From NCBI GenBank assembly GCA_964030475.1, contig CAXIPT010000007.1:1213745-1277744 (forward strand): DNA of 64,000 nt. Reading direction: 5' to 3'. Positions within the stretch are counted from its first letter, which is position 1; every line of letters starts with the position of its first letter. Both the position numbers and the translations under genes were made by a program. The notes beneath the pieces are model-generated. The model was not told the origin of the DNA. It was given only the letters and a program-made list of their open reading frames with translations, and searched no databases. The DNA comes from Tethya wilhelma (Eukaryota; Porifera; Demospongiae; Tethyida; Tethyidae). This document shows, piece after piece, positions 52,960-63,780 of the stretch.

Positions 52960-54606
52960 TCAATAATGAAGGTGTTGGACCTTACAGTGAGCCTAGCCAT
53001 GTGGTATTTGTTAGAGGTAAGCATGCATGTATATATAGTTTTAGAGTTGTTACACAAACTAGCTGTTTAATTTTCATGAATGCCATCTTGTCTCCAGCTC
53101 CTGGTCGTGTATCATTGTTCAGAGTGGAGGCGGACATAGTGTCAGTTCTATTGGAATGGGAGCCTCCCATGGAAGGAGAGGGCCGAGGACAGATCACACA
53201 GTATCAGATTCGTTATCGGCAGCAAAGCAGTGCCAACTATCTTGGAAACATTAGAGTCAACAGTGAATTCACATCATATCGCATCACTGGACTGCTGCCA
53301 GCCAATAGCTATCTGTTTGAGATTGAACCATACATTGAGTTATTGTCAGGAGCTCAAAGTCAAGTAACTGCCTCAACCAACATGATAGGTATTACAGGCT
53401 TGTGCATATAGCCTTCCTAACTGTATACTGTGATGAACAAAATTAATGCTATTTGAGTTTCATATTTGCCGCAAGCAAAATTATAGCATTATATAATTTT
53501 GTAGTTATAAGTAGCTATGCCAGGTGCATGATATACACATTGTTTATGGTAATATACCAAAAGACCCAAGCATCTCTACAGATGCATCGTCTGAGTTTGG
53601 TATCATGCTTATAATTATTTTTTTTATCTTTTACAGATCAGATACAGGGAGTGGCTGTTAATATCGTTAATGAAACGTTAACCACAGTGAATATATCCTG
53701 GACACAGCTAAACTCTAATGATGTTTCCAGCTATGTTGTTTTTTTCTCTCAGCTTGAAATGACTCGGGAAAATCAGCTAGTGATGTTTCCAGCAGATGCC
53801 AGTTGGGGCATCTTGAGAGAGCTGGTAAGTGGAGTTGAGTATCAGTTTGAAGTTGCAGCAGTTGTTGAAGTAAGTGGTATAGAGAGAATTGGGAAGAGAT
53901 CTGAAATTACTTCAATTCTGCTTCCAGATGCATCTGGATCAGGAGGTACGTAATAATTCCAAAAAAGTTCAATGATTGTGCTTTATAATAATTATTGTTT
54001 TTAACGTATTTTGGGCCGATCATTATACAGCTAGTCTAAGAATAATACTGATTGTCGCAGTAACTGTGGTGATTTTACTCCTGGTACTAGCTGCTGTTAT
54101 GCTTGCTTCTGTGTGCATTGCTATCAAATATTGTTCAAGGTATGATGGTTATTATATTATTACCACCGTGGCTGTTAGAGCTATGGTCATTATGTGATCA
54201 TATCGATCAGTTATATAATATTTTAGTAGCAATAAAAAATTTAATAATCATGTAGGTGTCATTGTCAGCAAAATAAATCCACTAATGAAATGTGAGTCTA
54301 TGGTACAGTATAAGTTTATTTTGGTAATTATTGTTAGTGTGATAATGGATATTATAGCTCATTATACTACAGCTATAGTGTCAATAGTATAATATTATAT
54401 GAGGCTCCTGTTTATGATAATTATGGTAATTCTATATAATGCACAACCATGATAATAATGACTATTTTCTACTTTCTTTACAATAAAACTGCACAGATAA
54501 TATAATTCTTATTGTTAACTTGCAGCAATCAAGTTGAGTCGACGTCAGATAATATTGAAATGAGTAAGTGCGCAGCTTATGGTCAAATCAGAGTAAGCCA
54601 ATACTA
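52960..54606 (+). CDS. Fibronectin type III receptor-like protein, 3' part
   Basis: Exons 52960-53016, 53098-53389, 53637-53945, 54031-54139, 54255-54289 and 54527-~54562 (or to a stop at 54606). All introns are phase-consistent. The first exon is the end of one FN3 domain (NNEGVGPYSEPSHVVFV). Two complete FN3 domains follow (APGRVSLFRVEADIVSVLLE; VAVNIVNETLTTVNISW). Then comes a transmembrane helix (IILIVAVTVVILLLVLAAVM), a stop-transfer (KYCSR) and a short cytoplasmic tail spread over small exons. The 5' part is not present: upstream lies the duplicated gene H/OGFOD2 segment. Either the gene was cut by that duplication, or its upstream exons are far away or misassembled. A cell-surface adhesion or receptor role is likely from the architecture alone. 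Confidence 0.75.
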
Positions 54607-54834
54607 ATCATTCCAAGTTAATAATTGGTGTAAAGTACTGATATGAAAACTTATAAATTATGCATTCAAGAAAATAGGTATTATGGAGCAAAATCTTACA
54701 TTTCATATTGTGTTTTTTCTGCTAATTATGTTACACTTCACTTCAAATAAAAAAAAATCAGTAAATGGCATACAATGTGTTTGTGTGTGTGTTTGTGGTT
54801 AATAATGGCCAGTCTATATAACACAAGGTTAAAT
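54140..54834. other. AT-rich introns and 3' flank of the FN3 gene
   Basis: Very AT-rich, with many ataatta words. Apart from the two small cytoplasmic-tail exons I see no coding signal. Confidence 0.4.
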
Positions 54835-54991
54835 TTATACTCTTCCACGACTCAATTTGTTTGTAAGTTGTTCTCTTGCGTGTGTCCATCTACGTTGAAA
54901 GCTACCCAGTATCTTTTCATCTTGGCATTCTGGTTTCAAGGCCTTGTACTGATCAACAAGAGACTTCACATCAGAATCAAACGCTTCCAGT
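54835..54991 (-). CDS. Orphan terminal exon of an unknown gene, cut by n
   Basis: Minus strand: a strong polypyrimidine acceptor (ttttttttag) is followed by LEAFDSDVKSLVDQYKALK, then CQDEKILGSFQRRWTHAREQ and SRGRV before the stop. It looks like an amphipathic helical C terminus of a real protein. Upstream exons would lie beyond the ambiguous base at 55014, where fusion-gene sequence begins instead. I do not recognise the protein. Confidence 0.55.
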
Positions 54992-55013
54992 CTAAAAAAA
55001 AATGAATTAAAAG

Positions 55014-55014
55014 C
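55014..55014. other. Ambiguous base, probable contig join
   Basis: A single n separates intron-like sequence (before an orphan exon) from mid-codon fusion-gene sequence. Both genes are broken at the same base, as at 1991. Confidence 0.7.
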
Positions 55015-55221
55015 NGCTCCAAAGAGATGCTGAAGGGTGCTCAGTTCTAGCCACTTCAAGCTCTCGAGGGACTGGGTCACGCCGCAAAAAATTACGTCTT
55101 CATCTGTCTCTCCCACGTCGGCTGCCTCCATCGTAAACTTCGCAGCGATGGTGGCGAGTCCTTGAGCCAGCCACCATACTGAGACAACAGCTACAATCTG
55201 CCATAATCCATTCATTGCCAT
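55015..55221 (-). pseudogene. Fusion fragment I: 5' end of an H-like gene, cut by n
   Basis: Start MAMNGLWQIVAVVSVWWLAQ, then the first ~69 residues of an H-like transporter domain, cut at the n. The frame is intact, so this may be the visible start of a further complete fusion gene whose remainder was not assembled here. Confidence 0.75.
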
Positions 55222-55749
55222 GTCTCCTCCGTTTAATTTGCGCCTCGCCCCAAAACTTTCGAATCTTGATGAATTAATTATACATTTCTCACCTCGTGAC
55301 ATGCACTTATATATACCACAATAAAGTACAAGTAATTATTATCTATGGTACAAATGTACAAACGATTGAAAAAACAATTTGCTGAATGCCAGCTGTCAAA
55401 GAACATGAATGCTTTCAGTTGAACATAAGACTGTATATTGCCACAGTATCATGTTCATGGGATATCCACATCAGCTGCTTGCTGGCTAAATATTGGCAGA
55501 CAAGGCCTGGAAGTTTACAACGTGCTACATACGGACGATTCTTTACTCTTCCTGACAAAACCATCGCCCAAACCGTCATTGGCTACTAGGTCAGGCGGGG
55601 AGCTGCACATAGGACAGAGAGTGTTCCGTACTGATGAGGAGCGCATCCAAACAATCAGGTTGTATCTCGCTCCACTTGTTATTGGACATGCTCCGTGCAT
55701 GTGTTGTGCTCTATGTAAAAGACCACGCCCTATGTGATGTTGATATGTG
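55015..55749. repeat. Segmental duplication, copy 2
   Basis: Counterpart of 52234-52943. Here the OGFOD2 part continues into the complete gene, so this copy shows the original linkage: OGFOD2 then a fusion gene, both on the minus strand. Confidence 0.85.
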
Positions 55750-55784
55750 TGATATTTTATCTTGCCTGACTGAGATGTTTGATG

Positions 55785-55870
<86 letters not shown>

Positions 55871-57962
55871 TAAATAAGCATGACATATATCCATGGCATG
55901 ACTATGTAGACTGCTCTCACAATTGATGTGTCACAACTACTCCTCTCTCTCTCTCTCTACATACACAATGGAATTAAACAAACAACAAACAACAAAAAAA
56001 AAACTCGCAAAATTTACTCATAAACCGAAGAAATCACTCACATCTCTCATCGGACCAAAGTACAAGTCGCCTCCTTCAAACCTCTTACCAAGACACACAT
56101 TCAGAGTGACTTCAGCATTGTCAAAGTGATAGCTCAAATCAACGTCTTCATTCATGGTGTATTTGACGACAAAAGCTCTGTGAGAACCAAGACCATCTCT
56201 CACCCATTCAGGATAGAGGAGACGAGAAATGGGGCCCAGAAAATCTTGCCGAAAGGCGTCCATGAATCGATTGTCAAATCCCATCTCAGAGAGTAAAATC
56301 TAAACAGATAATAATTATTATTAGCCACAATAGGAGCCACATGATCCAGAGTATTACTGTATAGCCGGAAATATTGACGGGGATTTTAATTTGACGGTTT
56401 GGCGGTCAAATTTAAATCCGCCAATATTTTGGGCACCGTATATGAATGTATTATGCGCACGCGCAAATCGTCAAATTTAAAATCGTCAATATTTTTATTT
56501 TACGTTCTGCGGAGCAAACCGGCAAATTTTTTGACCATCAATATTTCCGGCTATACGGTATATGGGTTCACACAATCCCACAATTAATTAAAGAAACTAC
56601 CATAAACGTGCAAATATTGGCAGTAATTTAATTTGGCAATTTTGGTCTGGCTGCCTCCAACAAAAATATTGGCGGTTGTAAATTTGGTGGTCATTGACTG
56701 AACACTATATAAATGCAAAAAATGTATGACAAAATATTGGCGGTACATTAAATTTGGTGATTTCTGAGGCAATCGCCAAATCACCAAATTTAATGTACCG
56801 CCCTAATTTCCACATATACGGTATGTTGGTATTACAGGTGGTGCTTTGTCACTGAAAAAAAATTTTTAAAAAAATTCTATATACATTTGTTGAATATTTT
56901 GTGACGTTTGGTTGTCATGTTTATTTATGGTAACAAAACAATGCTTATAATTGTATACAGACACAGTTCCTTGAATGTTCGGTACATGCACAACTTCAAT
57001 GGTATTTTTACCTACCCCACCATTGTTCATTGTGTTTGGTCGTCCTTTTGGCACATCGGAGCGTTCAAAATGTTCTAGTTCTTCCAAAAGTCGTTCACAG
57101 AAAGAGAGAGTGAAAACAGGAAAAGAAAACACATTCGGAGCTGCAGGAAATAAAAAAGGAAACATTTAAACAATAGTAAAACTGGAGAATTATGTGCACA
57201 AACCATCTTCTTCTTGGATGAGATCCATCAGTCCTTCACCGTTTGCCTGTGGTGACTTAGAGTACCTCACAATCTCAAGAAACGATGGATCAAAGCAATC
57301 ATCCTACAGACATTGGTAGAGAAGAGAGCTAGTCAATCACAGTTTGGCTTCCAAGTCTGTAGGTTTAACTACTTACTGAAATGGAGTAGACATCTGGATG
57401 CAATCGTGTGTACTTTTCTCGAATGATTTGAGTTCTGTGAACACTCGCCTTGCCGTTATTTCTACGTCTCTTCACTTCAGCTTTTACCTTTGAGGAAAAG
57501 AGTTCTAGTGCAGATAGGCATAGTATAATCTAGCCCAAGACTCTGCCTCTTTTGCCAGCCCAACTTTTCACTGGTGAAAGAGGCAGGGACTGAGTCTAGG
57601 GGTAGAGTTTTAATATGTTTTGAGGAGTTGTGGAATACCAGATCAAAGATAAGTTGTACCTTTTGCAAAACTTCCTGAAAAGCTTCTTCAAAAGTGCAGC
57701 CCTTTTGCTCAAGTATCTAATAATAAGTGGTGAAGTAGTGTGTGTATCACATGTGCACAGTGTATGATGTGAATCAGTGATAAGGTTTTGGTGAAATTTT
57801 ACAGATTGTGTATACTGGGACTAACTTACATACATGTCTGTAGTCCTCAGCAAACTGGCTATCACCAAGGTAGGTCACATGAAGCCTGTAATCATGCAGG
57901 AAGATGTTTCGAGAGAAATAACAAGAGCAGACATAGTACTCCTCTCCAGCTCCAGCAGCCAT
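55515..57962 (-). CDS. OGFOD2: 2-oxoglutarate and iron-dependent oxygenase domain protein 2 (OGFOD2)
   Basis: Seven exons: 57962-57834, 57716-57660, 57487-57377, 57303-57204, 57140-57016, 56299-56042, 55769-55515. The intervals fit the animal protein closely: MAAGAGEEYYVCSCYFSRNI; FCERLLEELEHFERSDVPKG with PNTMNN; SHRAFVVKYTMNEDVDLSYH; LHRAQHMHGACPITSGARYN; NTLCPMCSSPPDLV. The HFD of LSYHFDNAEVTLN supplies two iron ligands (H-x-D), the histidine of HMHGA the third, and the Arg of GARYNL would bind 2-oxoglutarate, so an active dioxygenase is expected. The substrate of this family is not established to my knowledge. Exon 5 probably ends at the first of two overlapping gt donors (ggg|gtaggt). 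Its last exon has been copied to 52.7 kb. Confidence 0.92.
55785..55869 (+). repeat. (TG)n(AG)n compound microsatellite
   Basis: About 53 bp of TG repeats followed by about 30 bp of GA repeats, in the last OGFOD2 intron, immediately beyond the duplication boundary. Confidence 0.95.
56357..56560. mobile_element. MITE with ~20-bp terminal inverted repeats
   Basis: gtatagccggaaatattga (56359-56377) and its exact reverse complement (56538-56556) bound a ~200-bp non-coding element. Its interior repeats the words gtcaaattta and gtcaatattt in both orientations. It lies in an OGFOD2 intron. Confidence 0.85.
56600..56825. mobile_element. Related MITE-like element with a 25-bp perfect hairpin
   Basis: 56739-56763 and 56778-56802 are perfect reverse complements (arm ggcggtacattaaatttggt..., 14-nt loop). 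Surrounding sequence shares aatattggcgg and aaatttgg words with the preceding element and ends with the same atatacggtat. A nested or rearranged relative. Confidence 0.75.
57530..57610. repeat. Short imperfect foldback in OGFOD2 intron 2
   Basis: tagcccaagactctgcctcttt and the later aaagaggcagggactgagtcta can pair around a ~25-nt loop. No flanking duplication was seen. Confidence 0.5.
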
Positions 57963-58247
57963 TTACATTTACCATGACGTCATAGTTTGCAACGCGCGCA
58001 GCTGCTCTTGTACGCGCGCGTGGGAGTGATCAGCTGCCTGGCCGGGAAGTGACATGTCGACAGTTAGCAGTTTGAACTTTGTAGTCTTGTGACGAGGTAG
58101 GTCAGGTAAAAAAAGAAAAGACTATAAAATTTCTTCCAAGCTGAGGCAAGCTCATTTAGAGGCATTTTTTAACTTTTCGTGTATTAAAAAACAAAAAGCA
58201 CCTGATTCGAGCCCCTCCCTCTTTCAAAAGTGCACCATCAAGATGAC

Positions 58248-59561
58248 GTTATGATAACAACCAGGAGGCCAGACGAAATGAGTGACAACCACAGCAATCA
58301 CAAGGTCAAAATGGGATGGAACAGACTGAACGAGTCAAACAGGATCACCTCACTACCTCCTCTCAGTGAGAGTCAGAACTTGTCCCCATCTCGTCAGCAG
58401 CAGCTGACAAAGACAATAAGATTCGGAGAACCACTTGAAGAGACAACTCCTACAAAGAGAGGCAGTTCAAGACTCCCTACTCTCCAGAGGAGAGAATCTC
58501 TGCCAGGCTATGAACCAATGGTGGCCAGGTTTGTCAAAAATGGAGACAAATTTTTCGAAGGAGTTAGAGTCAATGTGTCAGTGAAATCCATTCGAAGTTG
58601 GGAGGTTTTGCTCTCGGAACTCTCGCGGCGAATCGACCTCCCTGCTGGCGTACGCAACATCTACACACCCACAGGTGGTCACCGAGTGACCGAATTATCT
58701 CAATTGAAGCACCAGCAGACTTACGTGTGTGCATCGACGGAGCCCTTTAGGAAAATAGACTACAAAACTGTAAAGAATCCCTCTTGGAAAAGCACCTCAA
58801 AAGTCCGTACTTCAGATGCCGGTCTCCATTCGGTATTCTCTAGAACTTCTTACTCGATACCAGTAAATCTGAATGCAAGTAGTTCAAGCCTCGGTGCAAG
58901 TATGAGAAGCATTGAGAGCTTGAATGCAAGCTTTCGTAGCACGACGCAAAGTGAAGACAGTTTAACTCGATTTAGACGACCTTCACAAAGATTCAAACCA
59001 AAACGTCTAACTTCAATCAGTGAACCTGGCGAGTATACAGTTGAGCCAACTTTAAAACCTGCCTCACCTGTTTATCCGGTCAGACCTATACAAATAACTG
59101 TGTATCGAAATGGCCCACCCCCAAGACAAAGTACCGAGCTCTATCTCAACAAGGGTGCCATCCAGTCCTGGGAAGATGCTAAGAGATTGATCAGTGAGGG
59201 TTTCCACAGTGTGAATGGCTGTGCTCGAGTGTTTAAACTTAATGGTGATGAAGTGCAGAGTCTATCGCAGTTATGGAAAGCTGGAAATATGTTGATTGTT
59301 GCAGGAGCAGAAAAGTTTGACATCACAGAGTTTTTGAGAGGTAAGGAGAAATTTATCAATAATAATAATAATAATAATAGTACTTGTGTATGTTTAATTG
59401 TTGTCTTTGTTTCTTCTTGTGTGGGCTTGCATGTTTGTTTTTTGGGTTGTTGTTTGTTTGTTTACAAGCTTGCTTACACTTAATTACTTAATCTGTGTGT
59501 GTTCTGTCTCTTCATCAAGTGTTTACTACTCATACTCAACAGATGAGATATGCAATGAGTA

Positions 59562-59615
<54 letters not shown>

Positions 59616-62600
59616 AGGATGTGGTACTGACAAACAAATTCCTTTGTAGGTGTTTACCCTATATAAACTAATTTACATTCCTCACTAATCACATTACCTA
59701 CTTCCTGTATGCTCATGAATCTCCGTATCTATAAGCAGCAACAGACCTTCACAGTCAATAGCATAGACCGTGGAGATTCATTGCTGCCTCCTTGCGATGA
59801 ATTTCAAGTGCTGAGTGTCTATGAACTCTGTTAACTTGTTTGTTACTTCGGTGTGCATGGCTACAAACAAGACATGACTGGCATGCATTGAATATCAGTA
59901 GTGACATCAATGCATACTAATAGACTTAAATTTTCCCCATACATCATATCGTGTGTATCATAACAATATGTACATGTGCACTCACATTTTCAGCACCCCT
60001 CACAACTGCAGTGAACTCCAATGGAGAAAAACCAACCGGTACCGCAAGACCGCTTCAGGAAGTACCTACAAAGGAACTCGAAACTGTGTCATCTGATGAA
60101 GATTTAAGTGCGCTCAAAACTACCAAGTCTCCTCCTACAAATTCCTTAGGATTTGAACTGCAAGAGAAAGGTCTCTCGAAGATACCAGCTGCATCATCAG
60201 TGCAAACAGAATCATCCACATCGCCACTCAAAACTGAACAACAGCAACAGACTACATCAGAGGGTATAGTTGAAACTAGAACAGAAAATAAACAGACTGT
60301 AGACCCAACTGAAAACATCTCCAAGGAGGAGACACATGAAGAAAGTGCCCAATACAGTGATGATTCCAGTCCCAATCCCCAGACACATCATGGTAGTACC
60401 ATTCCTCCCATAACCAACGGCGATGGCTCTGGAGGAGAGAAAGAGGGAGGAGAACTTGTAGTAACATCTCAAGAAAAGCTCATCTCCATCACGCCAGCCT
60501 CTCTGGACTTGAATGCGGTCCCAAAGTTCCCACCCACTCCCATCTCCAGTGACATATCCCCTGCTGTGTCTCCGTTGGAGGCGTCCTTAAGGAGACCGCG
60601 AGCACTGTCTCTGGTAAGCACACCTTCGTCGATCGAAGCTCTGGACTCACCTTTCTTCTCAACTGCCCATAGAAAGAAGCCGTCCTTACCAAGTGAGCGG
60701 TGTATTTAGTGTAGTTATTGTATGTATGTGTGGTACTATCACGTGTGGTGCTTGCTTCCTGAGTCAAGCTCATAAGCTTCTTTACAACTTCTACAATAGT
60801 GTAGTAACCATAATTTTGTTATTTTGATTTAATACATACTCTGAAGCTTGAGTCTGTAGTGATGCCTCTATAATAGCCTTTGTGATTTTATGAAACCAAG
60901 AATGTTCAAGATAGTGCATGAGAGTCCCCCAGGACTCAAATGTGTCACAATACAAAGGCCAACCCCATGCATGTAACTAATGTCATGATAGTTGCCTAGA
61001 CTACACAATCAAGCAAGATTGAAGTGTGACTAGATTAATACTTTACTCTTATGGTATTCATGGCTTTATCTTTAACCTTTGTTTTGTTTTGGCTACTATT
61101 CTCACAGGAAGATTCACTGTGCTTCCACAGACGCCTCAGAGTGAAGTATCCCTCGGGGTTGTACAATCTGTTGTGGATATGATTTTACCAAGACAGGTGA
61201 AGGCTTACCTAAAAATTTCTTATCTATAGTTTATAAGCCAGCACACACCTACCCCCCCCCCCATCCCACACACACACATGTATCCACAAAACAAACATGG
61301 GACAATAACATTAGTAGCATGTGAATAGGCCTTGGCATGCAAATTATTCTCAAAAGTTTGCCTATTATTCTATTCTTTTATTCCCAAACTTTGAGCCCAT
61401 TATTCTTTTCACCCAGCCTATTATTCTTGCATTATTCTTAGGAAAAAACATAATTTTAGTATAAATTCATCAAAATAGCAATTTTTAGCGACATTCAAAG
61501 TCCTGGGTATGTTTTTTTTTCCAAAAGTTCACACATCAAATACAGTTGATTTTCATTTTCTTTGCAATTGTTGTAATGCTCTTAGGGTTAAGATTTAAAA
61601 AGCCTATAGAATTGATTGCTAATCTTCCTTAGAGAACTACCTACAATATCTGTGATGATGCACCCAGTAATTCAGTTTTTTTGGCATTTAAGCAGTGCAA
61701 ATTTTCACCACAAAACTGAGAATTTGCCTATTATTCCCAAAGTTCAGCCTATTATTCTCACAGATTCAATGTGTACCTATTATTCTCAAATTATTCTGGG
61801 AAAAATTTGCCAATTAAGGCCTACATGTGAATCTGGGTGTGGGTGGGGGTGTAGCATTCACCATTTACTCAAGCATTTTATTTTTGATCTTCTCTTTTGT
61901 ATGCCATACAGATTCGTTCATACAGTCAAGTCAGTTCAAGCATGCTCTCCCTAGCAACAAGCAGCACGTCCTCAGAGACTAATAATTGCAAGAAAAGGAC
62001 AATTGGCATACAAACCGAATGTGAGTCACATACACTTATAATTTGTGTGGTCTGGCTTAACCTGTGATACTAAATAAAGGTGGTAATTTATTATTATTGT
62101 AATAGTTGAATTTTGTGAGCTTAAGCTTGTAAGCAGGTGCTTTCATGCATGCATATAACGTACACACACATGCATTTACAGTCACTGATGACCATCTGTC
62201 AGCTATTATTGAACCAGTGGACAATGAGGTATATAATTTTTTAAATTGAATTATAAACACAAACAATTGTGGTACTAAAGTCGTTTTCATTTCTACACAC
62301 ACAGAGTGTAATCACTTCCAAGAAGAATCAGCGGAGGTAAGCTGCTTGGTAGCCATTCCTCCACGTAGGGGGAGGGAACGCTCATTGACAAAGTATAATC
62401 TTGTTGGGTTGGTTATGATATATCAAATTCATTCACAGAATTAAAGAAAATAGCATGGAACCTGCTGCTAATCAAACAGAACAAACTCAAAAAGAAGAAG
62501 AAACTGAAATGAAACGAAACAAACAGACGAGAGAGAAGTTTCACGTTGGGGCACTCATAGAGGAGGGTAACTTTGCCACCTTGAAGTACTGCAAGGAGAA

Positions 62601-63780
62601 GAAGACAGGTAAAGAGTTCTTGCTTCGTGTCGTCGACAAAGCAAAGGTGTTTGGTCAAGAAGACCTCATGCTGAGAGAGATCACTATCATGAAGCTGCTG
62701 CACCACGAGAACATCCTGCAGGTCGTGGACCACTGGGAAATGAACGACGAAATTGCTCTCGTCATGGAACAAATAGAGGTATGTGTAAAATTATACATAC
62801 ATGTACGTACCCTCAGCTCCATAGACTGCTCCCCTTTTCCACGGAGAGACGGGACTAGGAGCAGAGGAGGTACGACATGAGTGCACCTTTGCTGAGCTGG
62901 CAAGTCCGTTAATTACATTCCAATCATGTGACCGCAATACTTCACAACGAGAGTTGATCACATGCACCTGCTTACCAGCTCAGCAGAGGCCCACTTGTGT
63001 CATACCTCCTCCGCCCTAGGAGGGAGGCATATAATGTATCCTTCTTTACAGCTTTATAAAAATAACAAAGTGTGTAGCACTTAACCTCGTACCCAGATTC
63101 TCCCCTTTGACCTTATTTTTCTAAAATCGAGATAGGGGCCTGATCAGAGTCTAATACTATCTAACCCGGTCTCTTGTCTCCCTTAGGGTACGGATCTCTT
63201 TGATGCCATATTGCATTGTCAGCACTTCAACGAGTCCGATGCTATCGTCGCTATGAGACAGCTGGGCCTAGCACTAGTATATCTCCATGCCAACCGAATT
63301 GTGCACAGGGACATCAAGCCTGAAAACATATTTGTAAGTGTTATGCTCCAAATTTATGCCTTACTAAGTTAGCTGAGTATAAATGGACAAATTTTGTCGC
63401 TGATTTCATAAATTTATAGTTCTTTTCTTTTCTCTTTAGCTCACACTCGACCCAGATGGAGAGTGGATGGTTAAGCTGGGTGGTTTCAGTCTAGCAGCAG
63501 CTGTGAGTGAACCCCTGTCGTTAGTGTGTGGCAATCATTACTACCGCGCTCCTGAAATGATCAGGGAAACCGGGTAAGTCAGTGTAACACAACTGACGCT
63601 GATTGAAGTATTCATTGCGTTTCATACACTAATAGTTGATCTAGCAGATGTTTGTCAAGCACCAGAATGTTTTTGCAATGATTATTGTTATCATAATCAT
63701 AGATATGGCACAAAATTGGACGTGTGGTCAGCAGGGATCATCTGTTACATTCTGCTCTCTGGCACAATGCCATTTGGAAG
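58248..63780 (+). CDS. Doublecortin-like kinase (DCX-DCX-kinase), 3' incomplete; predicted pseudokinase
   Basis: Exons read: 58248-59340, 59994-60692, 61108-61196, 61912-62020, 62182-62228, 62305-62336, 62439-62778, 63188-63333, 63440-63573, 63703-63780, then out of the window. Start at MITTRRPDEMSDNHSN, the first ATG in frame. Two doublecortin domains: ~residues 90-175 (RFVKNGDKFFEGVRVNVSV) and ~285-365 (QITVYRNGPPPRQSTELYLN). These bind microtubules in the family. A long Ser/Thr/Pro linker follows, then a kinase domain: glycine-loop region IEEGNFATLKYC, beta-3 strand FLLRVVDKAKV, HRDIKPENIF, then VKLGGFSLAAAV and YRAPEMI, LDVWSAGIICYILLSG. The beta-3 Lys is Arg and DFG is G-F-S, while HRD and APE remain. 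This matches DCLK1-3 in architecture with loss of ATP/Mg ligands. Confidence 0.88.
59562..59612 (+). repeat. (CA)n microsatellite
   Basis: CA run in the first intron of the doublecortin-like kinase gene. A short (AAT)n run lies just after the exon at 59359-59382. Confidence 0.95.
61330..61830. repeat. Interspersed repeat with ttattctc words and inverted ends
   Basis: Starts aggccttggcatgcaaattattctc and ends aaatttgccaattaaggcct, an imperfect inverted pair. The interior repeats cctattattct many times. The right end (61740-61830) matches 1917-1990 in reverse orientation, showing a dispersed family. It lies in a kinase-gene intron. Confidence 0.75.
62805..63150. repeat. Intronic segment with an imperfect inverted pair
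   Basis: gggactaggagcagaggaggtacgacatgag-type sequence near 62850 and cacttgtgtcatacctcctccgccctagg near 62993 are roughly complementary. tgctgagctggcaag and cttaccagctcagca are also exact inverted partners (62889-62903 and 62970-62984). Probably a ~180-bp inverted-repeat element in the kinase-gene intron. Confidence 0.55.

Noticed and set aside
55711..55920. His/Thr- and Ser/Leu-rich frames over 55.7-55.9 kb
   Set aside because: Translation of the TG/GA microsatellite running into the OGFOD2 last exon.
58230..58247. Start at 58230 for the doublecortin-like kinase
   Set aside because: The codon there is GTG; the first in-frame ATG is at 58248.
61026..61229. 67-residue frame as a separate gene
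   Set aside because: Contains an exon of the doublecortin-like kinase (61108-61196) with good splice sites; the rest is intron.
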